A stretch of 64,000 nt of DNA from Plasmopara viticola. Taxonomy: Eukaryota; Oomycota; Peronosporomycetes; Peronosporales; Peronosporaceae. A program made the position numbers and the translations under genes. Each line of letters opens with the position of its first letter. The first letter of the stretch is position 1. Under the pieces are notes generated by a model, which saw nothing but the letters and a program-made list of their open reading frames with translations, had not been told where the DNA came from and did not search any database. Where the stretch lies: assembly GCA_001695595.3 (NCBI GenBank), contig MBPM02000073.1, positions 62,001 to 126,000 on the forward strand. The letters are read 5' to 3'. Below, piece by piece: positions 22,297 to 32,418 of this stretch.

Positions 22297-23463
22297 ATCA
22301 CGTTAAGTCAGCCCACTACAAAATACTTGAGGCCAGAAAAGAACCAAAGTGCGATCTTTGTGCATGCAATATAGCCAAGTCGACAACTAAAGCAAAGCCT
22401 TATGGTAAAGATAACGCGTAGTCAAGCAGATTGAGTGCGATGTAAGTATACTATAATGCTAAGGCTGAACAAGGTTCCACTTCTACAGTTTTAATACCAG
22501 AAAGCCTTCAAAAAGAATGCTATCTTCGAACTCTCTTTATGCGTTCGTCAACTCCTTGCAGAGCTAGTTCATTCGATGCAAAACCTGTCTACGTGTCCTA
22601 CAGTGCAACCACTGGGTGAGATCGAAAAACCAGTCAAGAGCAATTTCATACGAGAAAAAAATACCACGGCTGTTTCTTTTAATTTGCATCTTGTGGATTC
22701 GAGAACGTGCATATTGACATTGTCAAATTCCCAGCCGAGGCAAAGGAGCAAGTGCCTTTGTCACCAGATAAGCTTCCAGAGCATTCTGCTAATTAGATTA
22801 GGGGCCATAAATAGAAGGGGACGAAATTGTAACTGCAGTCTGCGTCATCATTAAAAGCAGATTGCTGCCAAATATTCAAATTGTACTGCTGATGTTGCAC
22901 ATGCTAGACGTCTACGTTGTTTGATTGTACCTGAACACGCAGCAAAGTCCGCTACTGACAATAACAGCCGTTTTAACAAGAGCGAGTCTGTGGACTATTG
23001 CTCAGTTTGTTGCGTTTAAGAGCAAGTCAGTGGACTTTTGCTTAACCTCCAGTCCAAAACAAAGAAGAGTTCGATTTAAAGTATCAGGCTTGATGTAAAT
23101 GCCGACATCAGCAGCAAGTTGAGCCAGCAAACCTGTGGCCCATGCACTCGCTATAAACTATGTCAAAAGGTTGCGTCGTTAAAAAAACAGGGGCTTAATC
23201 TCAATAGTTGAGCTATTCTCAAAAAACCCTATTATCAAAAAGTCGTGGCTCTCGCTCTAAGGTGGTCGAGAAGTTGTGTCAGTGACATTGGTGCTGTATC
23301 GAAAGAAGGTTTAAAAAATGGTCTCGGTGGTAATTTACGGTGAGGGGAAAACTTGCCGGCGCAATGTTTTAAGTACTACTACTCCCTAAGTATAAATTCA
23401 AGCTTCGCGTTAACGCAAATTTCGTGAGAGTCAGCTTCTATGGAAGAGTTTTGTCAAGGCTGA
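22297..23463. other. Spacer of the inverted duplication, decayed cassette
   Basis: 22320-22860 is a diverged relative of the unknown-ORF cassette found at 31097, 32128, 55191 and 60093 (CTACGTGTCC and CACTGGGTGAG stretches). 22860-23463 shows nothing recognisable. Confidence 0.45.
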
Positions 23464-23739
23464 TGTTGGTATTACAACACCTAATGCTTGTATAATAACG
23501 TATACTTTAATATAGTCATGACGTCACGGTGTGACGTCACAGGAGAAGCTTCCAAACGCTTCTAGAAGCCTTAAAAAGGTTCGAAAGGTTTCATTGGTCC
23601 AGATAAACTAGGTGGCCGGTATAGTTTATCTAGTATATGGAATGAGTGGCTTAAAGGTAGCAAGCAGTTTGCGAACTAAGGACCAATATATATTCACTTC
23701 ACAATTTGCTTTCAACCACACACGCGGTCCAACTCAATA
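23464..23739 (+). repeat. 5' LTR of B(+) (276 bp)
   Basis: Two TGACGTCA palindromes 10 bp apart, and an R/U5-like part related to family A (GCGAACTAAGGACC). Carries an extra segment (AACACCTAAT) missing from the 3' LTR. Confidence 0.92.
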
Positions 23740-23753
23740 GGTTAACAGCCGCA
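23740..23753 (+). other. Primer binding site of B(+), tRNA-Asn half type
   Basis: GGTTAACAGCCGCA directly follows the LTR. Complementarity ends where the A and B leader sequences diverge, supporting about 14 bp as the functional site. Confidence 0.7.
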
Positions 23754-23788
23754 AAAAGGTTTCAAGACCACCAGTCGCCACGCCCACC

Positions 23789-24231
23789 ATGACAAGCAAG
23801 CTAAGTCAAGTCCTCCTGGGTAGTGGAACCTACTTCCACTGGGAATTCAACATGCGCATGACGTTGGCGCGCAAGGGATTGCTGGCGCACGTCCAAGAGA
23901 TGACTGATTCCTGGCTGATCAACGACGCTAAGGCACTGGGTATCATTGCTCAAGGCATAGAGCTGCAACACCAGACCAAGATACGATCGGCAACAACGGC
24001 GATGCACGCGTGGGTCATCTTGCGGGACTTCTACAACTGAACCACGCTCCACAACCGTGTCGAGGTGACACGTCGTCTGCATGATTTCAAGATGGAGAGT
24101 GGCTCGACGATGTCGAAGCACTTGGATGCTTCTGATGAGCTTGTTGTCGGCCTCCAGACACTTGGAGAGCCTGTCGATGACTCTCGCAATGTTTTAAATG
24201 TGGCCAAGCCGGACACTATAAGCGGGACTGC
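23789..24231 (+). pseudogene. copia B(+) gag, shortened and broken
   Basis: Open for 83 codons to a private TGA (24038-24040, where B(-) reads a sense codon). The reading resumes and ends at the deletion fused to the CX2CX4HX4C knuckle (24190-24231), which is intact in its own frame. Confidence 0.87.
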
Positions 24232-27200
24232 CCGAAGCGTAGCGATGCCGAGGGAGAAGGTGCTGTGTTTGCTGCTGGTGAGCTGCGATGCGAAGAATGG
24301 CTCATCGACAGTGGGGCTACGTCGCGTATGACACCACATCGGATCGATCGTTTTGAGTACAAGGAGTTTAAGATTGGTCAAGAAGTCTCTATTGCTATGG
24401 GTAAGAATCTACAAGTGGCTGGAGTGGGAACAGTCAAGCTGAAAGGTCTGGACGGTCTACGGATCAAGATGGTCGAGGTCCTGCACATACCAGAACTCGA
24501 TAGACGATTGATGTCAGTCGGAAATTGGCAGGACCAGGCATGAGGGTGGAGATTCAAAGCTCATCCTGCGTCATTTGGAGTGCCAAGCGCGCGATTGCAA
24601 GCGGCAAGAAGATTGGTAAGGCATACTTCCTGGATTTTGAGCAAGAAGAAGCTCGGCTTGTGGAATACTCAGGGGCTATGAATGAGTGGGAACTTTGGCA
24701 TGCTCGCTTGGGACACCCCGGAAAAGCTGGTATGGACAAGACACAGCGCGCTACGAGCGGTATGCCAGCGGTGAAGTAGAGCATTAAGAAGCTGTGCAGT
24801 GGTTGCATGAAGGGCAAACAGACGGTCGATACCTTCCCGTCTCAGCCACTGACAAGGACGTCACGTGTGTTAGAGCTTGTGCACACAGACGTGATGGAAC
24901 CGATGAAGACGGCCTCAAAGGGTGGGGCAAGATTCGTGTTGACGTTCGTGGACGACTACTCAAGATTTGTGGTAGCGTATTTTATGAAGCACAAAAGCGA
25001 GGTGGCCGCAAAACTTAGCGAGTTCAAGGCATTCTACGAGAATCAATGGGGCAAGCGCATAAAGTGTATACGGTCGGACAACGGGACGGAGTTCGTCAAC
25101 AAGAAGATTGCCGATATATGTGCCCGTAATGGTATCGTGTACCAGCGGACAGTACCGTATAGCTCGCAGCAGAACGGCGTTGCTGAACGCATGAACCGCA
25201 CGATCATGGAAAAGGCAAGGAGTATGCTGTACTACAAGGGTGTCGGCATGCAGTGGTGGGCAGAGGCGGTGGGTACGGCTGTGTACTTGATCATCAGATC
25301 CACAAACTCTGCGAATTCGGGCGTCACACCGTTCGAATTGGGTTTCCAGTTGAAGCCAAGGATTGAGCATTTGCGTGTGTTTGGATCGCAAGGCTATGCT
25401 TATATTGACGATGCCAAGAGGACGAAACTCGAGTTAAAGAGTTTTCGGTGTATGTTCCTCGGGTACGCGGAGAACACCAAAGGATACAGAGTGTTCGATC
25501 TGGAAAGGTCGAAGGTTGTCATATCACGCTCCATAAGACTAGACGAGCGGGAAGTTGAAGGCATATACGACACAATGGTATCGAAGAAATAACCAATTAT
25601 CAAGCATATTTGGGACACTGACGAAGCAGTGAATCCGATGGTTCGTCAATTAGATAGAGACGAGACAATCGAAGATGTCGAAGAAAGCGCTTCTGATATC
25701 GAGATGGACGAGATGGAATCGACTTTATGTGATACAGGTATCATCATACCTCAAATACTAGGTCCAGAAACTCAAGAAACAAGAGGTGATGAGATAACGG
25801 AATATCACGTTCCGAGACAAGCTTTTCAGGAAAACCGGTTGGTGTTTCAACCGGAGATGGATCGATCAAGACGCTTACGAGACAGAGCGCTGATGCTAGA
25901 GGATGGTGATGGCAGTGAAGACGCGTCAAAGAGCAGCGATAAACCACCTTCTCCGAAGTGTGTAAGATTTGATGATGAAAGTCTTATTGCAGAGGCTGTA
26001 TTGGCCTATGCTGCAACTGTTGGTGAGGCGGACGACGCTCCATCAACATACAGTCAAGCGTTAAAAAGCAGCGACAATTGCAAATGGAGCCAGTCGACGC
26101 AAGCGGAGCTCAAGGCGCACGCGGATAACGGATCCTGGACGCTGGTACCAAGACGACAAGACATTCAAAAAAAAATCGGTTGTAGATGGATATTCGCCAA
26201 GAAGCGAAATGAGCACGGACAAGTGGTTCGCTACAAGGCTCGACCCGTCGCTATGGGGTTCAAGCAGAAATCTGGTGTTGACTTCTTCGAGACGTACTCG
26301 CTCGTGGCAAACAAGAACTCGACCAGGGTCGTGCTAGCTGTGGTGGTGGCGAATGGGTTCGTAACTGAGCAGCTGGATGCAGACGCGGCGTTCCTGAATA
26401 GTGATCTCAAAGAAGTCGTGTACATGAAAGTGCCAAATCGCATAGCCAATGCCGAGAAAATGATGTGCAAGTTGGACAAGGCGATCTACGGTCTCAAGCA
26501 GGCTGCAAGTGCGTGGAATATGACGATACATGCTGTGTTTTTATAGATTGGATTTTGTAGCAGCGGAGCAGATCAGTGTGTCTACGTCAAGAGTCAAGAT
26601 AGCAACTACGTCTATGTGTGTCTCTACGTTGACGACATGATCATTGCCGCCAAGACCAGCAGGGAGATTCAAGAGGCCAAGACAGCACTCAAGAGGTTTT
26701 ATCGAATGAAGAAGCTAGGCAAGGCTAAAATTATTCTTGGTATGGAGATCGATCATGACCGCAACGGCAGTACGCTGATGATTCGACAGACTCGATAAAT
26801 CGATGATGTGGTCAGCCGTTTCAACCAAGAGGACGCAAAGGCAGTGGCTAACCCATGTGAGTCCGGTTTGAAGCTGTCAAAGATGCAACCACCAACGACG
26901 GAAGTCGAGAGAGCAGAAATGCAGTCGAAACCGTACAGGTCGTTGATCGGATGTGTGTTATACATCACGACATGTACGCGCCCAGATGTGGCGTATGTCA
27001 TCACCCAATTATCACGATTTTTGGAGAATCCAGGTAAACAACATTGGAAGGTGGCCATTCGTGTTCTTCGGTATCTCAAGACGACACGTGAGTATGTGAT
27101 TACATATGACGGCAGCGCTAGTGAGGTGCAAGCTGCAGCATACGCAGACGCAGACTCGGGCAGCAACATTGACGATCGCTCCGTGTCAGGGACGGTGGTT

Positions 27201-27608
27201 ATGATTGGCGGCGCACCAGTCATCTTTAAGTCCAAGTATCAGCGTACGGTTGCTTTGCGCTCGGCGGAGGCGGAGTACATGGCTTTAAGCTTGTGTACAC
27301 AAGAAGTGCTTTGGGTCCGTGCGATGCTCAAGGATCTTGGTCATGAGCAAGTGGGAGCCACGTTGGTCTGGGAAGCCAATCAAGGTGCGATCGAACTTGC
27401 CAATAATGCGGGCTACAATGCTAGGACCAAGCACGTCGACATTCGTCACCACTTCATCCGGGAGAACGTGGTCCGAGACATCATCGTGGTGAAATACGTA
27501 TCGACGGAGGGCCAGCTTGCGGACATGTTGACTAAGGGACTAGGGACAAAGCGACTCGAATACTTGCTATACGCAAGTGGCATCAGACCAAGGCGCAACC
27601 AGCATTAG
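24232..27608 (+). pseudogene. copia B(+) pol, broken
   Basis: Same domains as B(-): protease (24265-24543, private one-base loss near 24522), pre-integrase, integrase (24807-25592), RT start (25629-26546), LYVDDM (26616-26798), RNase H (26808-27608). The shared stops (AVK-stop, VFL-stop, TR-stop) are the strongest evidence that the two B copies descend from one dead copy. Confidence 0.92.
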
Positions 27609-27621
27609 CGGTGAGTAGGAG

Positions 27622-27884
27622 TGTTGGTATTACGCTTGTATGATTACGTATACTTTGATATAGTCATGACGTCACGGTGTGACGTCACAGGAGAAGCTTC
27701 CAAATGCTTCTAAAAGCCTTAAAAAGGTTCGAAAGGTTTTCATTGGTCTAGATAAACCATGTGGCCGGTATAGTTTATCTAGTATATGGAATGAGTGGCT
27801 TAGAGGTAGCAAGCAGTTTGCGAACTAAGGACCAATATATATTCACTTCACAATTTGCTTCGAACCAAGCGGTCCAACTCAATA
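27622..27884 (+). repeat. 3' LTR of B(+) (263 bp)
   Basis: Preceded by the purine-rich GCGGTGAGTAGGAG tract. Ends CAACTCAATA and is followed by GCTGA. Confidence 0.92.
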
Positions 27885-27955
27885 GCTGACGGCGTACTGA
27901 GCTTGTACCATTTAAAAGCTGTCTTCGTTTTCTTTGTCACTCTAGTCGTTGGAAA

Positions 27956-28274
27956 TGAATTGTAAAAAATAGCTCATGCAACCTTTGCGTCACAGCATTG
28001 TCGATAGTCATGGTACCGTGGACGCCAGTCAAGGCTCTCAGAGTCTTCGAACTAAATTTCAAGAGGAAATTGCTGCAGCTGAAGAAAGGGTGGCTTCGCC
28101 CATTGTAATTAATGGGCTCTAAAGTAAGCCAATCACGAAAATTAAGTCTTTGCCCCATGAAGGGCGAACAAGAAAAATAAACACTTTGAAAGTGAGAGGA
28201 TCGAAGAGAATTAATGCATTACCAAAGACAAAAACACCATATAACCTGTTTGTTTGTGGGCTTATGGACTCATG
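27956..28274 (+). pseudogene. RXLR-like effector remnant (E1), right-arm copy
   Basis: A 46-codon reading starts at the ATG near 27976 and shows QSLR then EEIAAAEER, ending at TAA about 28115. The C-terminal half (LKVRGSKRINALPKTKT) continues open to TGA 28274 in another frame. The signal peptide is missing. Confidence 0.55.
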
Positions 28275-28389
28275 AAGAATTGACAAAAATCAGCGATGGC
28301 TTCGACGGTCGGTTTTAGTTACTTAAATACTTTGATCCTTTATTTCAAGACCAATTTCTTCTAAGAAACAATTGATAGAATGCACCATA

Positions 28390-28565
28390 CCTTCTTGGTA
28401 TTATCGGTCGCTGCCAACGAAAGTATAGCTTGCATTCATTGTATTTCTCGCTAGTGCTTGTTCAAGTAGCACTTGTATAGAATTGGCGTCCATAAATCCA
28501 GGCGCACATGAAGCCCTTTCATTGTGTCGAGCCAACGAAGCGAGACATTAATAGCAATCTATCCT
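28390..28565 (+). pseudogene. E4-type unknown ORF remnant
   Basis: Same family as 315-487, with a 5-base difference in the CACTTGTATAGAATT stretch that breaks the second frame. Confidence 0.33.
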
Positions 28566-28738
28566 AACTCGAGCAATAAATTAAGTCAAGCTTGCAAAGT
28601 ATGGTGGGTTCAATCAAAAGGCCGTTTTGCAGTGAAGTCAACGCTGCTCCTTGTGTATATTAGAGAATCTGTTTCTATTTTTGACAAGGCTAGCGCACTC
28701 AAGTATGATATGCCCGTTTTAAACGAGTTTTAAACGAG

Positions 28739-29166
28739 CTAGCGAGACATGTTAACTCATTGATAGCCAAAGAATTTGAGAGAATTGCTGCTGTACCAAA
28801 GCCGATAAATAACAATTTCATTTACCTGTGGGCATATTTATGAAGAAGTACAACAAGATCAGAGATGCCTTCAACCGACAAACCGCCAATCTACACAGAT
28901 ATCGTCTGAAGCCTATATTCTGCAATGGGGTAAGAGGTTAAATGGAAATGCATGTCCAGTTACTATTTAAGAAACAAGACTACTACATTATTCTCCTAAG
29001 TCCGCTTTCACATCCAAATAGGTGTTTTGACTTTCATGGAGAAAAATATTGCGGTCTGAGATTCAATTCTTGCAAGAAACAATTCCATCTACCAAGCACA
29101 ATTTTTGATGTTATTGATCGCTGCTAACAAAAGTATGCCACGTATGGTTGGACTTTTAGTTCGTGA
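28739..29166 (+). pseudogene. E2 effector C-terminus joined to E4 debris
   Basis: Begins abruptly at the inverted-duplication edge with the FERIAAVPKP part of E2 and the LHRYRLK tail, without its RLLR half. After about 29000 it matches the stretch preceding E4 readings. A 61-codon ORF at 28942-29127 is not preserved elsewhere and is taken as chance. Confidence 0.45.
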
Positions 29167-29435
29167 AAATGATGGCTTGGATTTTTTTTCCATGAAGAAA
29201 AATTTAGCGGTCTCAGAATCAATTTGTTCAAGAAACATTTCCATCTGATTATTGAAGCTACCAAGCACAATTCTTGATACTATCGATCGCTGCTAACGAA
29301 AGTATGTTACGTATAATGGGACTTTTCGCTCGGTCAAGAAATCAGTTTCTCAGAGGTCCAATCGCACATACCTTGCTGCCTTTCGAACTCCTGAATCACC
29401 CTACTTTTCAAGAATTTCGTTGACGTGAGGTTTAA
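29167..29435 (+). pseudogene. E4-type unknown ORF, cassette copy X
   Basis: Homologous to 53207-53476, where one frame is open for 89 codons (AANESMPRIMGLFARLRNQF). Here the frame is interrupted before TTTCGTTGA at about 29420. Confidence 0.4.
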
Positions 29436-29438
29436 AAA

Positions 29439-29666
29439 ATGATGCAAAGTTTGACTCATGAGATGACTATCATGCAAATATGTCCGTGGTATTTAACTTT
29501 TGCGGATGTTAGCACCCTTCGACGTCAAAAGTTGTCGAGCAGTGAGCGAATCAAGGGACGACAAATCCATCCCCGTGATTCCTTGCGCTTAACAAGATCG
29601 GCAAGATCACACATCTACATACAGGCGTGCAAGTACAACATTGAGACGGGCGGTAACAACTTGTAA
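29439..29666 (+). CDS. Unknown 75-codon ORF, conserved in three copies
   Basis: Reads MMQSLTHEMTIMQICPW..., later LRRQKLSSSERIKGRQ and YNIETGGNNL. The copy at 58452-58679 keeps the full length with substitutions. The copy at 53488-53720 has a TGA after the CPW segment. In copies where it can be checked it lies in frame after E4, separated by one or two stops, so it may be the C-terminal part of a former E4 protein. Function unknown. Confidence 0.4.
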   Translation: MMQSLTHEMTIMQICPWYLTFADVSTLRRQKLSSSERIKGRQIHPRDSLRLTRSARSHIYIQACKYNIETGGNNL

Positions 29667-30435
29667 TGTGACATACACTGACATGCTATTACTTTTAATC
29701 AACGTTATTGGTGTATGCGGAATGCCGCGGTATTGAATACATAGTGCGTCATTTTCCCGTGCGAGTACTGGCTGGTGGCATGGCCCGTGCGACTCGTATA
29801 CTCTCACCAGACCACTTGCGGTTCGTTTACATGATAAAGCAAAATTTGTCACAATTACTCGAAGAAATTTGTTAATTTATCGTGAAAAGCAGTTTTGTAC
29901 TAGCATGAGTGTTTCGTACCTGACTGCCTTAGCCTTGTCGAAAATTCAAGCAGATCCTACCTCAATAGGAGCAGCGTCAATTTCACTACGAATTGGCCCT
30001 TCGATCGCTACTTACCATACTCAAAGAGTGAACTTGACCGAGGCATTGCTCAAGCTACGTTTAAGTGCTATTGGGGTCTCGCTCCTTTGGCTAGATACAC
30101 AAGACGGGCTTCATGTGCGCCTGAACCTCTGGCTACTCATTTTTTAATGAGTTTTACCCGAACAAGCGCTAACGGAAAGTTCAATAGGATAACATCAAAA
30201 ATTGTGCTTGGTAGACGAAATTATATCTCAGAATGCACTATTTTTCTCCATCAAAAAAACAAAGCAAATGATTTGAATGAGTAAACTAACTTGGAGGTAC
30301 AATATATTGTTTTTGTTACTAAAGCAGTACGAAATTTCGGCTTTGGTTTCTCTTTAGCTTTGGCTTTCAATAAGTCAACTTGTCTTGCTTGGATGGTTTT
30401 AAAGGTGCATTCCACGACGCTTAATCCCCGACTTG
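29667..30435. other. Cassette X intergenic part, no intact gene
   Basis: Inverted remnants of E-family 5' sequence (CGCAAGTGGTCTGG on minus) and of E4 (30150-30300). A minus ORF at 30439-30251 starts by overlapping the stop of the secreted peptide gene (ATGA) and is kept in three copies (ARQVD..LKAKAKEK...). It may be the displaced C-terminus of that gene. Confidence 0.4.
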
Positions 30436-30606
30436 TCATCCATGAGCTCGGGAACCACGATTATTAGGGTCCTCGGGACCAGTGCGAATGATAGGATGTC
30501 CTGGCGGTAAGGGATGTGAGCTAGCAACAGCCTTTTTTTTTAATTCACCGTGACCAGTGGCGAGTAATGTAGCTAGAATGAGGACGAAAACGCACGATCG
30601 ACGCAT
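30436..30606 (-). CDS. Small secreted peptide, 56 residues, copy X
   Basis: The minus ORF begins MRRSCVFVLILATLLATGHG, a clear signal peptide (basic start, leucine-rich core, small residues before the likely cut near GHG/EL). The mature part is about 36 residues: KKK, then HPLPPGHPIIRTGPEDP and a basic end. It is the same length in copies at 54537-54707 and 59493-59663 despite substitutions and a nine-A run inside the gene. It shares its leader and initiator-like element with the effector at 48763. Function unknown; a secreted signalling or effector peptide is an inference. Confidence 0.6.
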   Translation of the reverse strand: MRRSCVFVLILATLLATGHGELKKKAVASSHPLPPGHPIIRTGPEDPNNRGSRAHG

Positions 30607-30625
30607 GCTTCACCACTTGCAGTGC

Positions 30626-30641
30626 AAAAAGAATAGTGAGC
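30626..30641 (-). promoter_or_regulatory. Oomycete initiator-like element
   Basis: Minus strand GCTCACTATTCTTTTT matches 13 of 16 positions of the published oomycete core GCTCATTYYNCAWTTT and lies about 20 bases upstream of the peptide start codon. The same element is at 54727-54742, 59683-59698 and 48728-48743. Confidence 0.55.
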
Positions 30642-31096
30642 TCCTGGTCGTGCTTGAGCTGCAGAAGCCGTATTTACTTAGATAATTTGCCACCTCGGAC
30701 GGGTAACGACCACATGAGAGCGAAAGAAAAAAGGCTTATTGAATTTTTGGTAGGCTATCCATGTTTGCAAAGCTTTTGTTTACATAAAATGCCGGTAGTA
30801 TATCCTTGATAACGCAAGTTCGTTACTTTCTTTGTACCTGTCGCGAGGTCCAATGCCGCACCATTGAACGCAAAAACCATCTACATGTGGTCCACACGAC
30901 AAGACGTCCACGCGACAAATGTGAGCAGCCTCTCTGATAAGAAGGAGTATTCCTTGTCTCTACTACCTCATGGCAGACCCATCTTCTCAATTCTATCCAC
31001 AACACAAGAAATCCAAGTAACACCAAAGAGCGGTCTTTGTGTATGCAATGGAACGATATCGACCACCCAGCAGCCGCACGGTAGAAAAAAAGCAAA

Positions 31097-31483
31097 ATGG
31101 GTGCGACGCAAGCATATGTTTTTTTGAGACTAAATGAACCAACGATAGCAAACATCTGTCTCATCAGTGTACTTATTTTTGTACGTACAGGTTTCGTGTC
31201 ATTAACGTTTTGCAGCATTGTCTCATTTGATGCAAATGCCTTTTTACGCGTCCAACACTGTACCGAATATGACCACTGGGTGAGTGCGAAATTAAAGTAC
31301 TTGAAAAACAATGTTTACGAATCAACAACCGCAGCTTCTCCCTTTACATGCAACTCGTCGGCTGCGTATTGCCGTTGTCATCTTCCTAGCCTAGATCTGC
31401 GGCGCCAAAAGAGCCGTAATAGCGCTCACAGTATTGCCGAGGCCAGCCAACGTAGCTGCCACACTCACACCATGACTCAGTGA
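31097..31483 (+). CDS. Unknown cassette ORF, copy 1 (extended)
   Basis: Starts MGATQAYVF and contains the recurrent EYDHWVSAKLKYL core, then continues 60 codons farther than its relatives because of indels. No domain is recognised. The DHW codons are followed by GTGAGT, a possible splice donor, so the true product may differ. Confidence 0.3.
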   Translation: MGATQAYVFLRLNEPTIANICLISVLIFVRTGFVSLTFCSIVSFDANAFLRVQHCTEYDHWVSAKLKYLKNNVYESTTAASPFTCNSSAAYCRCHLPSLDLRRQKSRNSAHSIAEASQRSCHTHTMTQ

Positions 31484-31767
31484 GTGCAATGGTTGCATAG
31501 CAGTCGCATAAGCGTATGTGTGCAAACAGCGTGCCACTGTGAACGCGATCATTGCTCGGTAGTGGACGACTGGGTTCACTCCAGCCATGACTCCTGCACC
31601 AAAGATTGAAAGTCCAAACGGAATTCACTCCACATCGTTAAGACGAAGCTTCCCCAACGCTGCGCTACCTCATACATCGCAGGATTGCTCGTCTTATCGA
31701 GCCCAAACGTCTGTTTGTACTTAAAGGACGATAATTTTGTATCTTCGATGGAGGCTATCCATGTTTG
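31391..31767 (-). pseudogene. MAPEG-like pseudogene (copy 2)
   Basis: Reads QTWIASIEDTKLSS, KQTFGLDKT, AQRWGSFVL, then shifts frame and continues through GVMAGVNPVVHYRAMIAF and ARCLHTYAYATAMQP to a stop at 31391. A stop codon replaces the residue before IPFGL. These lesions differ from copy 1. Confidence 0.6.
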
Positions 31768-32127
31768 CAAAGCTTTCGTTTACACGGAATGCCGGTAGAG
31801 CAAGAATGAGCCAAAAATCGTCCGACAACGCGCGTATATATTCTTGAGAACGCAAGATCGTTAGATTCTTTGTACCTGTCGCGAGGTCCAATGCCGCACC
31901 ATTGAACGCATACACCATCTACATATGGTCCACACGACAAGACGTCCATGCGACAAATGTGAGCAGCCGTTTGATAAGGGAGAGTATTCGTGATCTTTAC
32001 TACCTAATAGCAAACACATCATCTCAATTCTATCCACTATACGGCAATCCAAGTGAGATCAGAGAGCAGTCTTTGGCAATGGAACGATATCGACCACTCA
32101 GCAGCCGCACGGTAGAAAAAATGCGGA

Positions 32128-32418
32128 ATGGGTGCGACGCAAGCATATGGTAATACTAAGATACCGTTGACCTTAGCGTACGCGTTTTTATGCGTTCGAG
32201 CAGAAACAGATTTCGTGTCGTCAACGTTTTGCATTGTCTCATCTGCTCATTTGATGCAGAAGCCTTTTTACGTGTCTAAAATTGCGACCGAATCTGACCA
32301 CTGGGTGAGTGCGAAAATAAAGTACTTAGAAGCACATTGTCCTAGAAACAAAGACGGCAGCTTCTTTTTGCATGCAACTCGTCGGCTGCATATTGTCCTT
32401 GTCATCTTCCTAGCCTAG
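32128..32418 (+). CDS. Unknown cassette ORF, copy 2
   Basis: 96 codons, MGATQAYGN start, KPFYVSKIATESDHWVSAK core. Nearly the same protein is encoded at 60093-60440 and, partly, at 55191-55430. Its 3' end overlaps the MAPEG-like pseudogene on the other strand by 9 bp. Function unknown. Confidence 0.38.
   Translation: MGATQAYGNTKIPLTLAYAFLCVRAETDFVSSTFCIVSSAHLMQKPFYVSKIATESDHWVSAKIKYLEAHCPRNKDGSFFLHATRRLHIVLVIFLA

Larger units (their letters stand above)
23464..27884 (+). mobile_element. Ty1/copia retrotransposon B(+), defective
   Basis: LTRs TG...TA at 23464-23739 and 27622-27884, target duplication GCTGA at 23459-23463 and 27885-27889. Full copia domain order, with many stops shared with B(-) and a few private ones. 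Confidence 0.95.
23464..28738 (-). repeat. Right arm of large inverted duplication
   Basis: Reverse complement of 17001-22296. The B element here has its own matching target duplication on both sides, so this arm keeps the original insertion site. The outer junction at 28738 cuts the TTTAAACGAG hairpin and joins it to an E2 effector C-terminus. Confidence 0.85.

Noticed and set aside
30436..30606. Firm assignment of the secreted peptide as a CLE-type plant hormone mimic
   Set aside because: Only GP.DP..NR is reminiscent. The dodecapeptide spacing is off and no processing site is evident.
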